Positions 36,301-44,685 are shown, counted from the first letter of the stretch. The stretch is DNA of 64,000 nt from Candidatus Flexicrinis proximus (GCA_016712885.1 JADJQF010000002.1:682001-746000), one strand, 5' to 3'. The notes: generated by a model from the letters alone, not told the origin. Program-made: numbers and translations.

Positions 36301-36870
36301 GAGTATCAGAGCGCCGGATACGCCCGCACCTATGTTGACTTTGTGAAGAAGGTTTACGAGGCCGAACACGCTGCCGCTGCCGGTCAGACTTCCCTGGCTG
36401 AAGCCGTCGCGCGCTACTTGTTCAAGCTCATGGCCTATAAAGACGAGTATGAAGTTGCCCGTCTGAGCCGCAAGGCTGCGCTGAAGGCTGAGCTTGCCGA
36501 GCAGTTCGGGCCGTCAGCGAAGGTCAGTTACATGCTGCACCCGCCCATGCTGCGGGCGCTGGGCATGAACCGCAAGCTCAAACTCGGTTCCTGGTTCAAT
36601 GCAGGCTTCGAAGCACTCAAGCGCGCGAAATTCCTGCGCGGGACACGCTTCGACCTCTTCGGCTATGCCCATGTCCGGCGCGTCGAGCGCGCGCTAATCG
36701 GCGAATATCGGGCAGGCATAGAATCGGTCCTGACGACCCTGTCGCCGGACACACACGCGGCAGCTGTTCAACTGGCGAGCCTTCCCGACGTCATCCGCGG
36801 CTACGAAGACATCAAGCTGCGCAACGTGGAGAAGTACCGCGCGCAGGTCAAACAACTGCTGGCCAAGTAG
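33319..36870 (+). CDS. Indolepyruvate:ferredoxin oxidoreductase, single-chain fusion
   Basis: This 1183-residue enzyme of the 2-oxoacid:ferredoxin oxidoreductase superfamily combines IorA-like and IorB-like parts. The N-terminal half binds ThDP, with FISGYRGSPLGGLDMLLEEQ, TAVFGSQL and VDRTGDAFKHANFAGVGRHG, and then PYYCSGCPHNTSTLTIPKGA. Two Cys clusters near residues 655-715 (CEGCGDCGEKSNCLSVFP; CNKDYSCLKGDCPAF) can hold iron-sulfur centres. The gamma domain MGIGGTGVVTVNQILGTAAM, with LSQKGGPVVGHLKI, follows. The C-terminal 200 residues resemble DUF6537. It would oxidatively decarboxylate aryl pyruvates to aryl-acetyl-CoA with reduction of ferredoxin. GAGGAG precedes the ATG. Confidence 0.92.
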   Translation: MAEFIKPGPGELPGDTGSAGRMRKLSGKPDFSLDAKYLQQDGIIVLSGTQALVRLPLDQHRADKARGLNTATFISGYRGSPLGGLDMLLEEQEDLIKRHQIHFVPGINEDLGATAVFGSQLANLLPNPRYDGVLGMWYGKSPGVDRTGDAFKHANFAGVGRHGGVLALAGDDPGAKSSTLPSSTEYQLYDAMMPVIFPGNVQELLDLGRIGFELSRYCGLWVGFKVIANVADEFSTVEVAHDRLTLKDPGFIYKGKPWQAQQYPQLLTPYTLTTEREMIEGKLEAARAFGAVNQLNKITLRSDHDWIGLVAAGKTYYDLKQALRELDLGDDELRHYGIRILKINLLSPMDNTIIREFAHGLEEILVLEEKRSFIEHFVRDALYNLAERPRVVGKFDEHDRPLVKPFGELDSDSLGGVLYGRLIQRIPFEALHDRTSQIARQPLPMTVPLLARTPYYCSGCPHNTSTLTIPKGAVVAAGIGCHTMTLLMDRSKDSIFGLTQMGGEGAQWVGASPFTDTNHIFQNLGDGTLFHSGTLAIRQAVAANAHLTYKILWNSAVAMTGGQDPEVQMPVWQLTHLLRAEGVNKIIVTTTDPDDYPSNASWADGVEVWHRDRIEEAQLALAEHQGVTALIHDQYCAAELRRKRRRGLMPEPSTRVFINEAVCEGCGDCGEKSNCLSVFPVDTEFGRKTQIHQSSCNKDYSCLKGDCPAFITVEPVETELKRTKPIYEVEIELPDPVMRVQGESNLYMMGIGGTGVVTVNQILGTAAMIDDKVVVALDQTGLSQKGGPVVGHLKILDGIDEIANKISRGAAHGYLVFDLLSGTAHQNLIHATPGQTVAVVSSSVVPTGQMVASTRVQFPKMNSLHNAIDEFTTPEANVYFDAIALSEALFGSHMPANLMLIGAAYQLGLIPISSAAIEQAIQLNGVSVKANVQAFRVGRRIVVDPAWVGTLETKRKGQLDNKPIVSPQAREIINAVGVGGELLRLLESRVPELIEYQSAGYARTYVDFVKKVYEAEHAAAAGQTSLAEAVARYLFKLMAYKDEYEVARLSRKAALKAELAEQFGPSAKVSYMLHPPMLRALGMNRKLKLGSWFNAGFEALKRAKFLRGTRFDLFGYAHVRRVERALIGEYRAGIESVLTTLSPDTHAAAVQLASLPDVIRGYEDIKLRNVEKYRAQVKQLLAK

Positions 36871-36903
36871 CCCCAGCGCACGGTCACGAAATCTCGCTGA
36901 AAT

Positions 36904-36933
36904 ACAAACGACCCCTTGAACGGGGTCGTTTGT
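36904..36933. terminator. Bidirectional intrinsic terminator
   Basis: ACAAACGACCCC and GGGGTCGTTTGT form a perfect 12-bp stem with a 6-nt loop, midway between two convergent genes. Plus-strand reading gives TTTGTGTCTT and minus-strand reading TTTGTATTTC after the stem. Confidence 0.85.
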
Positions 36934-36960
36934 GTCTTGAGAAGGGATTGGCAGTGCGCG

Positions 36961-37950
36961 CTATTTGCGCAGCCGGCGCGCGCCGAAGATCACACCGACG
37001 AGGCCAAGCGCCACGAGCGCCAGCACACCAAAGCTGTTTCCGCCGGCGATGTCATCAAACAGCCCGGTTTCAGGCAGGCGGGTTGGCACGATAGCGACAG
37101 GCGTTCCGCCGATTGCTGAGGTCGCAACCGGAGTCGAAGGCGAAAGCGTCTGCGAAAGTGCGGTAGCCGTCAGGCGGACGTCTTCAGGGCTGATGCCGCC
37201 CGGAGTAATCTGACCGGTGGCCGTCGCTGGGTTAGCCGCGGCTTCGGTCTGCGCGGCAAACAAGGTTGCGGCCGCCTGGGTTTCGAGCGCAGCCGCATTC
37301 AGCGCTTCTTGGGTCGCCAGGGCATCCGCGGCTAACTGTGTTTGCGTAGCGGCAAGGGCAGTTGCGGCGAGTCCGGGCGGTAGTTCGGTCTGTACCACGG
37401 CCGCAGTACCTGTGAGGTCCACAGTGGCCTCAAACGTCGGTGATGGGGTGCCGCTTGGCTGTGCCAGTGCCGTCTGCGTTGCATCGACAGCGGCCTGTGT
37501 CTGTGCGATGGCGGCTGCACCCGTGGCCTGTTGGGCAGCAATGCCGGTTTGCGTCACTTCAAGGACTGCCGCAGTCGCGGTTAAGCGGACATTGTTGGCC
37601 GATTCTGTAGCAGTCTCAAGCGCGAAAGCCTGCTGTGTAGAATTGAATTGGGCAATGGCAGTACGCGTACGGTCAATATCGGTTGGCCCGCGATTAAGGG
37701 CAAACAGAACGATAGCCGCAACACCTGCGATAAACAACAGGATGATGATAAACGCCAGTACAACAAATGTCCGGTTGGTCCGCCCACCCTCCTCCTCTTC
37801 ATCGTCGAAGGAGAAGTCATCCGATCCGATTCCACCGATATTACCCAGTGGATCGTCATCGAAATTCAAATCGGCATCGGTATCCGGCGTCGGATCACTG
37901 CCAAATAAGTCATCATCAAAATTGAAATCGTCGTCGTTACGGTTAGTCAT
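36961..37950 (-). CDS. Membrane-anchored protein with C-terminal LPETG sorting-like signal
   Basis: I do not recognise a family. This 329-residue protein begins with about 70 very acidic residues (DDDFNFDDDLFGSDPTPDTD), followed by a membrane segment (TFVVLAFIIILLFIAGVAAI). About 200 Ala/Thr/Gln-rich residues follow, with recurring TQTALA/ATQ-like units suggesting a long helix (LAATQTQLAADALATQEAL). The C-terminus has the three-part sorting layout: LPETG, hydrophobic stretch FGVLALVALGLVGVIFGA, and basic tail RRLRK. It is the last gene of the unknown-function cluster, 40 nt after the 358-residue protein gene. GGAGAC lies before the ATG. Confidence 0.75.
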   Translation of the reverse strand: MTNRNDDDFNFDDDLFGSDPTPDTDADLNFDDDPLGNIGGIGSDDFSFDDEEEEGGRTNRTFVVLAFIIILLFIAGVAAIVLFALNRGPTDIDRTRTAIAQFNSTQQAFALETATESANNVRLTATAAVLEVTQTGIAAQQATGAAAIAQTQAAVDATQTALAQPSGTPSPTFEATVDLTGTAAVVQTELPPGLAATALAATQTQLAADALATQEALNAAALETQAAATLFAAQTEAAANPATATGQITPGGISPEDVRLTATALSQTLSPSTPVATSAIGGTPVAIVPTRLPETGLFDDIAGGNSFGVLALVALGLVGVIFGARRLRK

Positions 37951-37990
37951 CCCCGTCTCCTCGCTGTGGTGGCCGCACGGCCTCGCCCAT

Positions 37991-39067
37991 TTACCGCCCG
38001 CTCACCTCAATATTTGCCAGCGGCACGAAAATTCGCTCGCCGCTGCTTAACTCTACTTGAGCACATACAAAGCGCATCCCATTGTCCAACAAAACGGGGT
38101 CGCTTGGCAAGTTTAGCACTGTTGCCGCCACTCCGGTATAGGGTTCGCCGATTACGCGGACCGCCAACCCGGGCCGAAGTGTGAGCATGGAGTTCGGTCG
38201 CGCCGGAACTTCACCTGATTTTGGAGCCACGTTCATCAACAGCTCCGGTCGGCGAGCATCCCAGGTCTGCGGCTCGTACGCATCCAGCGCGACCTGTGAG
38301 CCTTCCAGTTCCTGCAACCACACGTTCAGATTGCGGTTGACCCGTGCTTCTCCGAACGCCTCGGTAATAATAATAGCGAATGGCTGCGCTAATGCCCAGC
38401 CGATCAGATCAACTGGCATGCATGGCGCAACCAGACCGGCGACCTTGAGGTTTCGGGCCGCACTGATCAGCCCTTCGGTCAGAGGACGCCTTACGACAAC
38501 AATCGCATTGTTGTAGGGCGATGTCAGCGAATCAGTGTCAATCGCTTCCAGTGCCTTGTTACCCTCACCACGAAGTACCGCGACTGTGCGGCGGCCATTT
38601 CCCCAGAACCCCTGAGCCTGAGCGCCGGTCGCTTCAATCACAGCGCCGCGCCCCGAAATCACATCGCTGATGCGGCCGCGCACACCCGATTCGAGGTCGA
38701 TAACGTCGTTCAACTGCTCCACGAAGATCAATCCGTCGACAATCTGGGCGACACGGCCGCGAACTGGAGAATACAGCCGTTTGCCGCGGCCAACTTCTTT
38801 ACCGGCCAACACGGTGATCTCGTCCACTTCGTCGTCGATCCGCACCCTGAGGAGCGGAGTCAGGTCTTCCGCTTTACGCAGCCTGAAAAACGCCTTTGCG
38901 TCAACTGCTATATGTTCGCCAGGGATCAAACCACGCGCCACTATATCCCGCACGTCGACCCGCTGATCGGGCAGCACGGTCACCAGTCCGCTGGCCTGTT
39001 CTGGCAGGATCACGTGACGCTGGATAACCGTCAGTTTGGCGATCGGACGCTGCTCAGGATAGTGCAT
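37991..39067 (-). CDS. Conserved-looking beta-rich protein of unknown function, next to a MutL-like gene
   Basis: This 358-residue soluble protein has no signal peptide or membrane segment, and I cannot assign a family. Residues 115-185 look like repeated small beta barrels: YSPVRGRVAQIVDGLIFVEQ, then ESGVRGRISDVISGRGAVIE and AQGFWGNGRRTVAVLR. An alpha/beta middle (about 200-285) contains AIVVVRRPLTEGLISAARNL and FAIIITEAFGEARVN. The C-terminal 60 residues are another barrel (GLAVRVIGEPYTGVAATVLN). The start overlaps the MutL-like gene by 14 nt. Coupling and context suggest a cytoplasmic partner of that ATPase. Confidence 0.7.
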   Translation of the reverse strand: MHYPEQRPIAKLTVIQRHVILPEQASGLVTVLPDQRVDVRDIVARGLIPGEHIAVDAKAFFRLRKAEDLTPLLRVRIDDEVDEITVLAGKEVGRGKRLYSPVRGRVAQIVDGLIFVEQLNDVIDLESGVRGRISDVISGRGAVIEATGAQAQGFWGNGRRTVAVLRGEGNKALEAIDTDSLTSPYNNAIVVVRRPLTEGLISAARNLKVAGLVAPCMPVDLIGWALAQPFAIIITEAFGEARVNRNLNVWLQELEGSQVALDAYEPQTWDARRPELLMNVAPKSGEVPARPNSMLTLRPGLAVRVIGEPYTGVAATVLNLPSDPVLLDNGMRFVCAQVELSSGERIFVPLANIEVSGR

Positions 39068-40946
39068 TTCTCAGGTCCTCAATGGTCGGCTCCGAACTGG
39101 CAGGTGCGTCCTCAGTCTTCTGACGACCGCGGCGCTGTTCTCGTTTCGCCTGCCGCTGGCGCGCGGGTGACACATCGTCGGCCTCGCTGCCGCTGGGAGG
39201 TGCCGGCGGCTTAATGTCCAGTTTCGGGATCTGACTCGAGACCACGATTTCACGTGGCTCATCTCCTGTGACCTCCGCAACCCACTGCGAAATCAGGACA
39301 GATTTCTGCGCCATCGGCAAATCCAGGGGCAGTGGGCGTCCGCGCGCGTCGATAATCACGCCCGCGCCGCCTCCCGTAACCTTCAGGCGTACAGCTCTCT
39401 TGCCGTTGATATCGAGGCCACGTCCGACCACTTTGACCCGGATTACGGCCTTGTCCCCTAACGGAAGTGGTATCGCCCCCAGATGGCCGCCGTTGATCGT
39501 CAGCGTGTACTTGTCGCCGAATTCCGGCTCAACAGTAATTTGCAGCGCCGGTTTGTCGAGTCGCGCCGTACCGCTGGCGCATACGGTCGTCGCCAGCAGC
39601 GTGTAGCCGGTGCCGTCTAGCACCTGAGCAACGGCCTCCGAGCGAGTATCCGCGACTGCTCCAAGCGCTGCCGTCAATCCGAACGGATCACTCCAGATCT
39701 TGGTAACACCACGTAACCCAAGCGCGTCCAGCGCCAGCAGGACCGAGTAGCCTGGATTGCCGGTGTCGTTTACCGCAGCGCCACCCACAATAACCGAATC
39801 CGCTGCCGGCGCGATACCGAGGCCTGTACTCCGTGCAATCTCCCCGACGGCACACTTCAGCAGTGCGTGCTCGAAGTACACCTCTCGAAGCGAATACGGC
39901 ACAATCCCCGGTCGAAGTGACTTATTCGTCACAAAACTGTAGACATCTTCGGAGGTCGACTCAAACGGGAGCCACCGCTTGACCGCTTCTACTCCGGCGG
40001 TGTCCAACAGATTCGGCGCGTTATGCCCCACACCGAGATCCGTACGGATCGCAAACTCGCTCGTTTTTGGGGATGCCACGGCCATCACCGAAGCCGCGCT
40101 ACCAATATCCAGGGCGATCACCTTCTCGCCGTGAAGTTTGGCGAGATAACTGGCAACCACCGAGTAGCCGCGGGCCGAAGGGCGCACGCCTTCCGGCGAC
40201 AACATCGCCAATTCAGCAAACCCCATGCCGCGGGTTTCCGAATAACGGTTGAAGGCCTCGGCCAGTAATGCACGAGTCGGGTCAACCTGTAATTTCCCCG
40301 GCTGAGGGCGGATGTTGGGTGCAATCAGCACTTCAGCCACCCCTGCAAGCTGAGCAGTGACCTGCGGCGCAAGTAACCCGTTACCAGCATAGATCACCGT
40401 CGGACGCCGCCGCTTATCCATCACCGAGACCGCCAGCTTCACGCTGCGGACCAGCTCCATCACCGACTGCGAAGCACCGCCATCGGTGCCCCCGACAATC
40501 AGTATCACGTTGGGGAAACTATGCAGCACTGCATTCAGGCGCTGGTCCGGCGTCCGGCCATCCTGAAGCGTAAGTGTCTCCACGACGTCGGCATAGGTAT
40601 TCGACAGGGCATCCAATGCGGCACGCACGCTCAGGTCCGGCATCAGGCCGACAACCACCGCTCGCAGCGGGCGACCACCGCTCGCGGTCACAACGAACGA
40701 ATCGACGCCTGAACGATCAGGCAGCTCCGGCGTAATGACACGCCCATCGGTATTAAAGAATTTCCGTCCCGTCGCATCCGTAAGTTGGGCCAGAACCCGA
40801 TCAAGCCCGACTTTGACATTTTGTGAGGGGTAACTGTCGGTGGTACGCGTCCGAGCGAACCCGACGAGCTCGAATACGCCGCCGACCTGATCGATCAGCA
40901 CGGCTCGGGTGTGAACGCTGCCGAAATCTACAGCAAGAATCGACAT
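39054..40946 (-). CDS. MutL/GlmL-like actin-fold ATPase family protein
   Basis: This 630-residue protein resembles the glutamate mutase L (MutL) family of ASKHA ATPases. Phosphate-1 loop candidates are ILAVDFGSVHTRAVLID at the N-terminus and VIALDIGSAASVMAVASP near residue 275. Further family-type stretches include VILIVGGTDGGASQSVMELV, PTVIYAGNGLLAPQV and ADSVIVGGAAVND. The last 170 residues contain a beta-rich part and a charged Arg/Lys/Glu tail. In other bacteria GlmL lies beside adenosylcobalamin mutase genes and probably acts as a chaperone. No mutase gene is present in this window, so a different client is likely. Confidence 0.8.
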   Translation of the reverse strand: MSILAVDFGSVHTRAVLIDQVGGVFELVGFARTRTTDSYPSQNVKVGLDRVLAQLTDATGRKFFNTDGRVITPELPDRSGVDSFVVTASGGRPLRAVVVGLMPDLSVRAALDALSNTYADVVETLTLQDGRTPDQRLNAVLHSFPNVILIVGGTDGGASQSVMELVRSVKLAVSVMDKRRRPTVIYAGNGLLAPQVTAQLAGVAEVLIAPNIRPQPGKLQVDPTRALLAEAFNRYSETRGMGFAELAMLSPEGVRPSARGYSVVASYLAKLHGEKVIALDIGSAASVMAVASPKTSEFAIRTDLGVGHNAPNLLDTAGVEAVKRWLPFESTSEDVYSFVTNKSLRPGIVPYSLREVYFEHALLKCAVGEIARSTGLGIAPAADSVIVGGAAVNDTGNPGYSVLLALDALGLRGVTKIWSDPFGLTAALGAVADTRSEAVAQVLDGTGYTLLATTVCASGTARLDKPALQITVEPEFGDKYTLTINGGHLGAIPLPLGDKAVIRVKVVGRGLDINGKRAVRLKVTGGGAGVIIDARGRPLPLDLPMAQKSVLISQWVAEVTGDEPREIVVSSQIPKLDIKPPAPPSGSEADDVSPARQRQAKREQRRGRQKTEDAPASSEPTIEDLRNALS

Positions 40947-40949
40947 CGC

Positions 40950-41585
40950 CTAGCCCCCATTCAGGCGTGCAATGATATAGGCCACTCTGTCGCTGAAAAC
41001 AGCTAGACTGCTCAGAATGGCAGACGCATACAGGGCGCCCAGAGTCACAACGATAAACGCTTGCCCGACCAGCGAAAGGGACATAATCGGCAGGCTGCGC
41101 CGCGAGCCTCCAGACGGAGTTCGGACAGCTACATACTGGAAATACACCAGCGAGCAGACGACGCCCGCGATCGATATTAGAAAACTCGGTGTATCCAGTG
41201 CAGGCTTCGTCACGCCAAACGTCAACGGAATAAGTGTTCCTGCCGTAGCGCCGATAAGCGTCACAGCTGTACCGACACCGATCAGCAGCGCCATCGTCAG
41301 GCCGGACAGCCGGCCAAGCCGCGCGGACCCTTTGAACAGCAGCAATGCGCCCAATACCAGTGGCACTGAGCCGTAGACGACCCGCACCGGTTCTCCGCTC
41401 AGGATTGTGTCGCGGATCCACGGGATCAGCACACTGTTCCACGTCACAACCGCCGCATATCCGGCGGACATACCGACAAACACATAGACCGCCAGCCGGT
41501 AGAAAAAGTTGTCGCCTAGCAATGCGCTGAAGACCATCAGCGTCAGGATAAAGCCTGCCCACAGGCCGATCTCACTCACGGCCAT
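40950..41585 (-). CDS. Six-helix membrane protein of unknown function
   Basis: The ATG at 41585 begins MAVSEIGLWAGFILTLMVFS. An in-frame extension upstream lies inside the neighbouring gene and is not coding. The 211-residue protein has about six hydrophobic helices (for example FYRLAVYVFVGMSAGYAAVV; SVPLVLGALLLFKGSA; SLVGQAFIVVTLGALYASAI) and short loops with no enzymatic motifs. It lies 2 nt after the 1030-residue protein gene and 3 nt before the MutL-like gene, so it is an integral part of that cluster. Likely a membrane scaffold or channel component; function unknown. Confidence 0.75.
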   Translation of the reverse strand: MAVSEIGLWAGFILTLMVFSALLGDNFFYRLAVYVFVGMSAGYAAVVTWNSVLIPWIRDTILSGEPVRVVYGSVPLVLGALLLFKGSARLGRLSGLTMALLIGVGTAVTLIGATAGTLIPLTFGVTKPALDTPSFLISIAGVVCSLVYFQYVAVRTPSGGSRRSLPIMSLSLVGQAFIVVTLGALYASAILSSLAVFSDRVAYIIARLNGG

Positions 41586-41587
41586 GA

Positions 41588-44500
41588 TTAGCGCCTCCTC
41601 CGTGCCAGGCCGCGAACGACCCCAATCAGGCTTCCTAACGCGATCAGCAGCGCCGAAACAATGATGCCGGCAGTAATTCCATGCCAGCGCCGCTCCGCTG
41701 CCGTATCCGTGCTGGCGATTTGTAGCGAAGCCCCCGCGCCGAAGCGCATCTCTTGATTCAGGGCAACAGGAAGCCCTGCCGATCCTCCTATGATGTTCAC
41801 CAGGCGCTTGGCCACCCATCCTTCGGTGGTTCCGTCTTCAAGCCTGACGTTTACCCAGATTTCTCGTTCGTCATAACCGAGGACTAGCATCGGGCTTTCA
41901 GGACCGACTGAAGCGACAGCCGGGAAACCCTCTCCCGGGCCGGAGCGCACATTGATGCGGTAATTGACTTTAACAAACGCGATCTGCTCATCGCCCGACA
42001 ATGTCGCGGTCGCCGCGATCGTACTTTGCGGGGTAATCGTCGCGGTTGGCCCAGGTGTCTGCGTGGCGGCTTGCGTGGCCGATGCATTCGGGGCCACCGT
42101 TGACGACGCATCTGCGGAGGTTGCTTGTCCGGTTGGCGTGCGCGACGGTGTTGTGGATGCCGTCGCAGTAGGCGTCACTGTCGGCGAAGGCGTAGCCGTG
42201 AACGTCGCGGATGCCGTGAACGTACTCGTGGGTGTATGTGTGTTGGTCGGCGTAAAGGTGGATGTCGGCGTAGCGGTCGGCGTATTCGTTGGGGTATCCG
42301 TGGGCGTGGCCGACGGAGTGATCCCTGCCAGGATTTGCGCTTCAGTGGTCGCCGTCCGCTCCGGATCGCTCGGCGTAGGCGTGTGGGTCGGTGTAAATGT
42401 CGGCGTGAAGGTGAGGGTATTGGTCGGTGTATCGGTCGGCGTACTGGTCAGCGTAGCCGTCGCGCTCGGAGTCACCCCGAACGGAATCAGGCCGGCTGCA
42501 CCCATCTGTGAGCCGAGCTGTGAAACGTAGGTGATTCCATCGCTCAGGCCGACAAGCAGGGGGACGCCTAACGCATCGGCGTAAACCCGCGCAAGCGGCG
42601 CTGCGCTGGCAGACACTGCAAAGACCAGTGGGCCGTCGAAATTTGGTCCAATCTGCTCGGACCAAGCCCTTACACCGTCGGCCCTGTCGCTCAATACGAT
42701 CAACGCGCCGAAGTCCGACAGGCTGTCGACGTCGATCCCGCTCAATTGCCCCTGGCTGTCATACGCAAATATCTCTGCCGTGTTCTCCGTCAATCCACGG
42801 ATGCCGAGGGTGTCACCGGCCAAATACCGGCCGATCGAATAGGCTTGGCCGCGGCCTTCCGGGATCAGCTCCGACAGGAGTCGTTCAACGGCAACCAGCG
42901 TCACGGGATCTGTACTGACGATAACCGGCTTCACTTGACGCGCCAGCGCATGATACACAACGCCTGAGAGAACCTCGCGCAGTTCAGCCAGGCTCCCTGC
43001 GCTCGCGTCGACCGCGATCAGTTCCATCTGGCCGGGTTGCAGTCGATCCAACTGTAGGTATGCGGCGTGCGCAGGGCCTGCCATGTCGAACGTCAGCGCA
43101 GGCGGAGGTGCAAATCGTAGCACGTCCAGCCGGTCAATAAATGGCAAAGCAACGGCAGCGGCCACCAGCGCTGCAACAAACAGCCTGGGGAAATTGTAGT
43201 GGAAGCGACGGCGGCGAATGGGTTTTGCAGCGGACGACACATCTGCCGCCCCGGTTGTTGCAGCGACGGCACGCAGCAGATCGGCGCCTTTGCGCTGTGC
43301 GTCACTCAGCCCAGAGGGTGCCGCGGCCGGTATCCTTGGCGCGCCGGGGATTAGCGGAAGCACCGGCGTTGCAGGCATTGCCGTAGACGATGTCGCCGCG
43401 ACTGACTCGTCCAACAGGGCACGCAGCTCCGGCGGCAGTTCATCGAGCGGCGTATCCTCCTGCTGGCGCATCATCGCCGCAGCCGACACGTCGCTTATAG
43501 AGACATCGCGCAGGAAGTCGGGGATTTGCCCCTGCGCCATCTCCGCGCCACCGGGCCGTGAAATCGGATCGCTACCCAGCAGTGCGCTGAAGTCTACGCG
43601 CCCCGAGTCGAAGGATGTGATATCATCGCCCTGCAGAAGTTCCTGGAACTCCTGCGTGGACATTCGCTCCTGTGCAGTGGGTACGGAGTCGGGCAAATCC
43701 GGCTCATAGTCCAGCACCGAATCGAAGTCGAAGTCGTCCGGCAGTTGACCAAACTCGGTCTCGACACTGGCCTTGGGTGTGCCGGCAAACATCCCGGAGA
43801 AATCCGACTTCTCCGGTTGATTCGACGGAGTGAGCAGGCTAGCGAGCAGGTCCTCACCATCGTCCGCCACCGCCGATGCGGATAGCAGCGCGTCAAGATC
43901 TGAGGACTCGTCACCGCCGCCAATCCACGACAAGTCGTCGGCAGCCGGAATCGGCTCTGGTTCAGGGGCGTCAAACTGCGCCACATTGAACACAGGCACT
44001 TCGAAATCCTGCTGCTCGCCTGCGACCGGCGCCTGCGGCTCTTCGACCTCAAACTCCACATCGTCAAATGAGGTCTGGAACGCATTTGCTTCGGCTGCAC
44101 CCAGGTCGTCCGCCTCGCGCAGCCAGATTGGCAGCGCGCCGTGGTCATCGGTGCCCAGATCTGAATCGCTGTCGGGGATATCGTCTGCTTCTGTCCCGCG
44201 CAGCCAGGGCGGGATATTCTCATTCTGGGCTTCTTTTCCAGCAGTTGCTTTCACATCACCCAGTGAGGTCAGGTCGTTTTCGCCGGTTGCCAGCCAGGAC
44301 GGCATATCCTCGTCCTGTTGTGGCGCATCGGCCGACACTCCGATCAGTTCCGATACGCTGGGCATGCCCTCTTTTGTACGCAGCCAGTCCGGCAGCACAT
44401 CCGACTCGGATTCGGCCGGTGCAGTCGGCTTCACGTCGAACGGGTTATCGCTCAGTTCTCCCAACCACTCGCCAGTATCCTCAACCGGTTCTTCGCCGGT

Positions 44501-44680
44501 ATCAAACGTGCTCAAGGCATCGAAATCGAATGGGTCATCTACCGGCGGTTTGCCTACATCGAGCGGCTTGCCGGGGTCTTCGCCTCCCAGGTCGGACAGC
44601 CAGTCGAAATCGCCGCCGCCCGACTCTTTTTCGGGTTCTTCATTGGGATCGGTGAGCCAGCTGGGAAAGTTATCGTTCAT
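41588..44680 (-). CDS. 1030-residue two-membrane-segment protein with P-x-W-L repeats and SH3 domain
   Basis: The N-terminal 500 residues are acidic and probably disordered. They carry repeated short motifs: FPSWL, FDWL, GEWL, LPDWLR, MPSWL, IPPWLR and LPIWLR, all within the first 185 residues, and later LSWI and IPDFLR. A membrane segment (PRLFVAALVAAAVALPFI, about 515) leads to an extracytoplasmic alpha/beta domain (about 530-745; VKPVIVSTDPVTLVAVERLL, FGALIVLSDRADGVRAWSEQ). A Thr/Pro spacer (about 745-880), an SH3 domain (YRINVRSGPGEGFPAV) and a C-terminal membrane segment follow. Both termini should be cytoplasmic. It is the largest protein of the cluster and a plausible scaffold linking cytoplasmic partners to the cell wall. 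Confidence 0.75.
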   Translation of the reverse strand: MNDNFPSWLTDPNEEPEKESGGGDFDWLSDLGGEDPGKPLDVGKPPVDDPFDFDALSTFDTGEEPVEDTGEWLGELSDNPFDVKPTAPAESESDVLPDWLRTKEGMPSVSELIGVSADAPQQDEDMPSWLATGENDLTSLGDVKATAGKEAQNENIPPWLRGTEADDIPDSDSDLGTDDHGALPIWLREADDLGAAEANAFQTSFDDVEFEVEEPQAPVAGEQQDFEVPVFNVAQFDAPEPEPIPAADDLSWIGGGDESSDLDALLSASAVADDGEDLLASLLTPSNQPEKSDFSGMFAGTPKASVETEFGQLPDDFDFDSVLDYEPDLPDSVPTAQERMSTQEFQELLQGDDITSFDSGRVDFSALLGSDPISRPGGAEMAQGQIPDFLRDVSISDVSAAAMMRQQEDTPLDELPPELRALLDESVAATSSTAMPATPVLPLIPGAPRIPAAAPSGLSDAQRKGADLLRAVAATTGAADVSSAAKPIRRRRFHYNFPRLFVAALVAAAVALPFIDRLDVLRFAPPPALTFDMAGPAHAAYLQLDRLQPGQMELIAVDASAGSLAELREVLSGVVYHALARQVKPVIVSTDPVTLVAVERLLSELIPEGRGQAYSIGRYLAGDTLGIRGLTENTAEIFAYDSQGQLSGIDVDSLSDFGALIVLSDRADGVRAWSEQIGPNFDGPLVFAVSASAAPLARVYADALGVPLLVGLSDGITYVSQLGSQMGAAGLIPFGVTPSATATLTSTPTDTPTNTLTFTPTFTPTHTPTPSDPERTATTEAQILAGITPSATPTDTPTNTPTATPTSTFTPTNTHTPTSTFTASATFTATPSPTVTPTATASTTPSRTPTGQATSADASSTVAPNASATQAATQTPGPTATITPQSTIAATATLSGDEQIAFVKVNYRINVRSGPGEGFPAVASVGPESPMLVLGYDEREIWVNVRLEDGTTEGWVAKRLVNIIGGSAGLPVALNQEMRFGAGASLQIASTDTAAERRWHGITAGIIVSALLIALGSLIGVVRGLARRRR
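42060..42475 (-). repeat. Degenerate Thr-Pro-Thr coding repeat
   Basis: Imperfect tandem units encode TPTxTPTxT in the extracytoplasmic spacer of the 1030-residue protein. The DNA units vary in length and sequence, so this is a low-complexity protein linker and not a CRISPR or mobile repeat. Confidence 0.85.
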
Positions 44681-44685
44681 TCCGG

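Noticed and set aside
42060..42475. Repetitive DNA that might be a CRISPR array
   Set aside because: Units are imperfect, not separated by unique spacers, and encode a Thr-Pro-Thr protein linker in frame.
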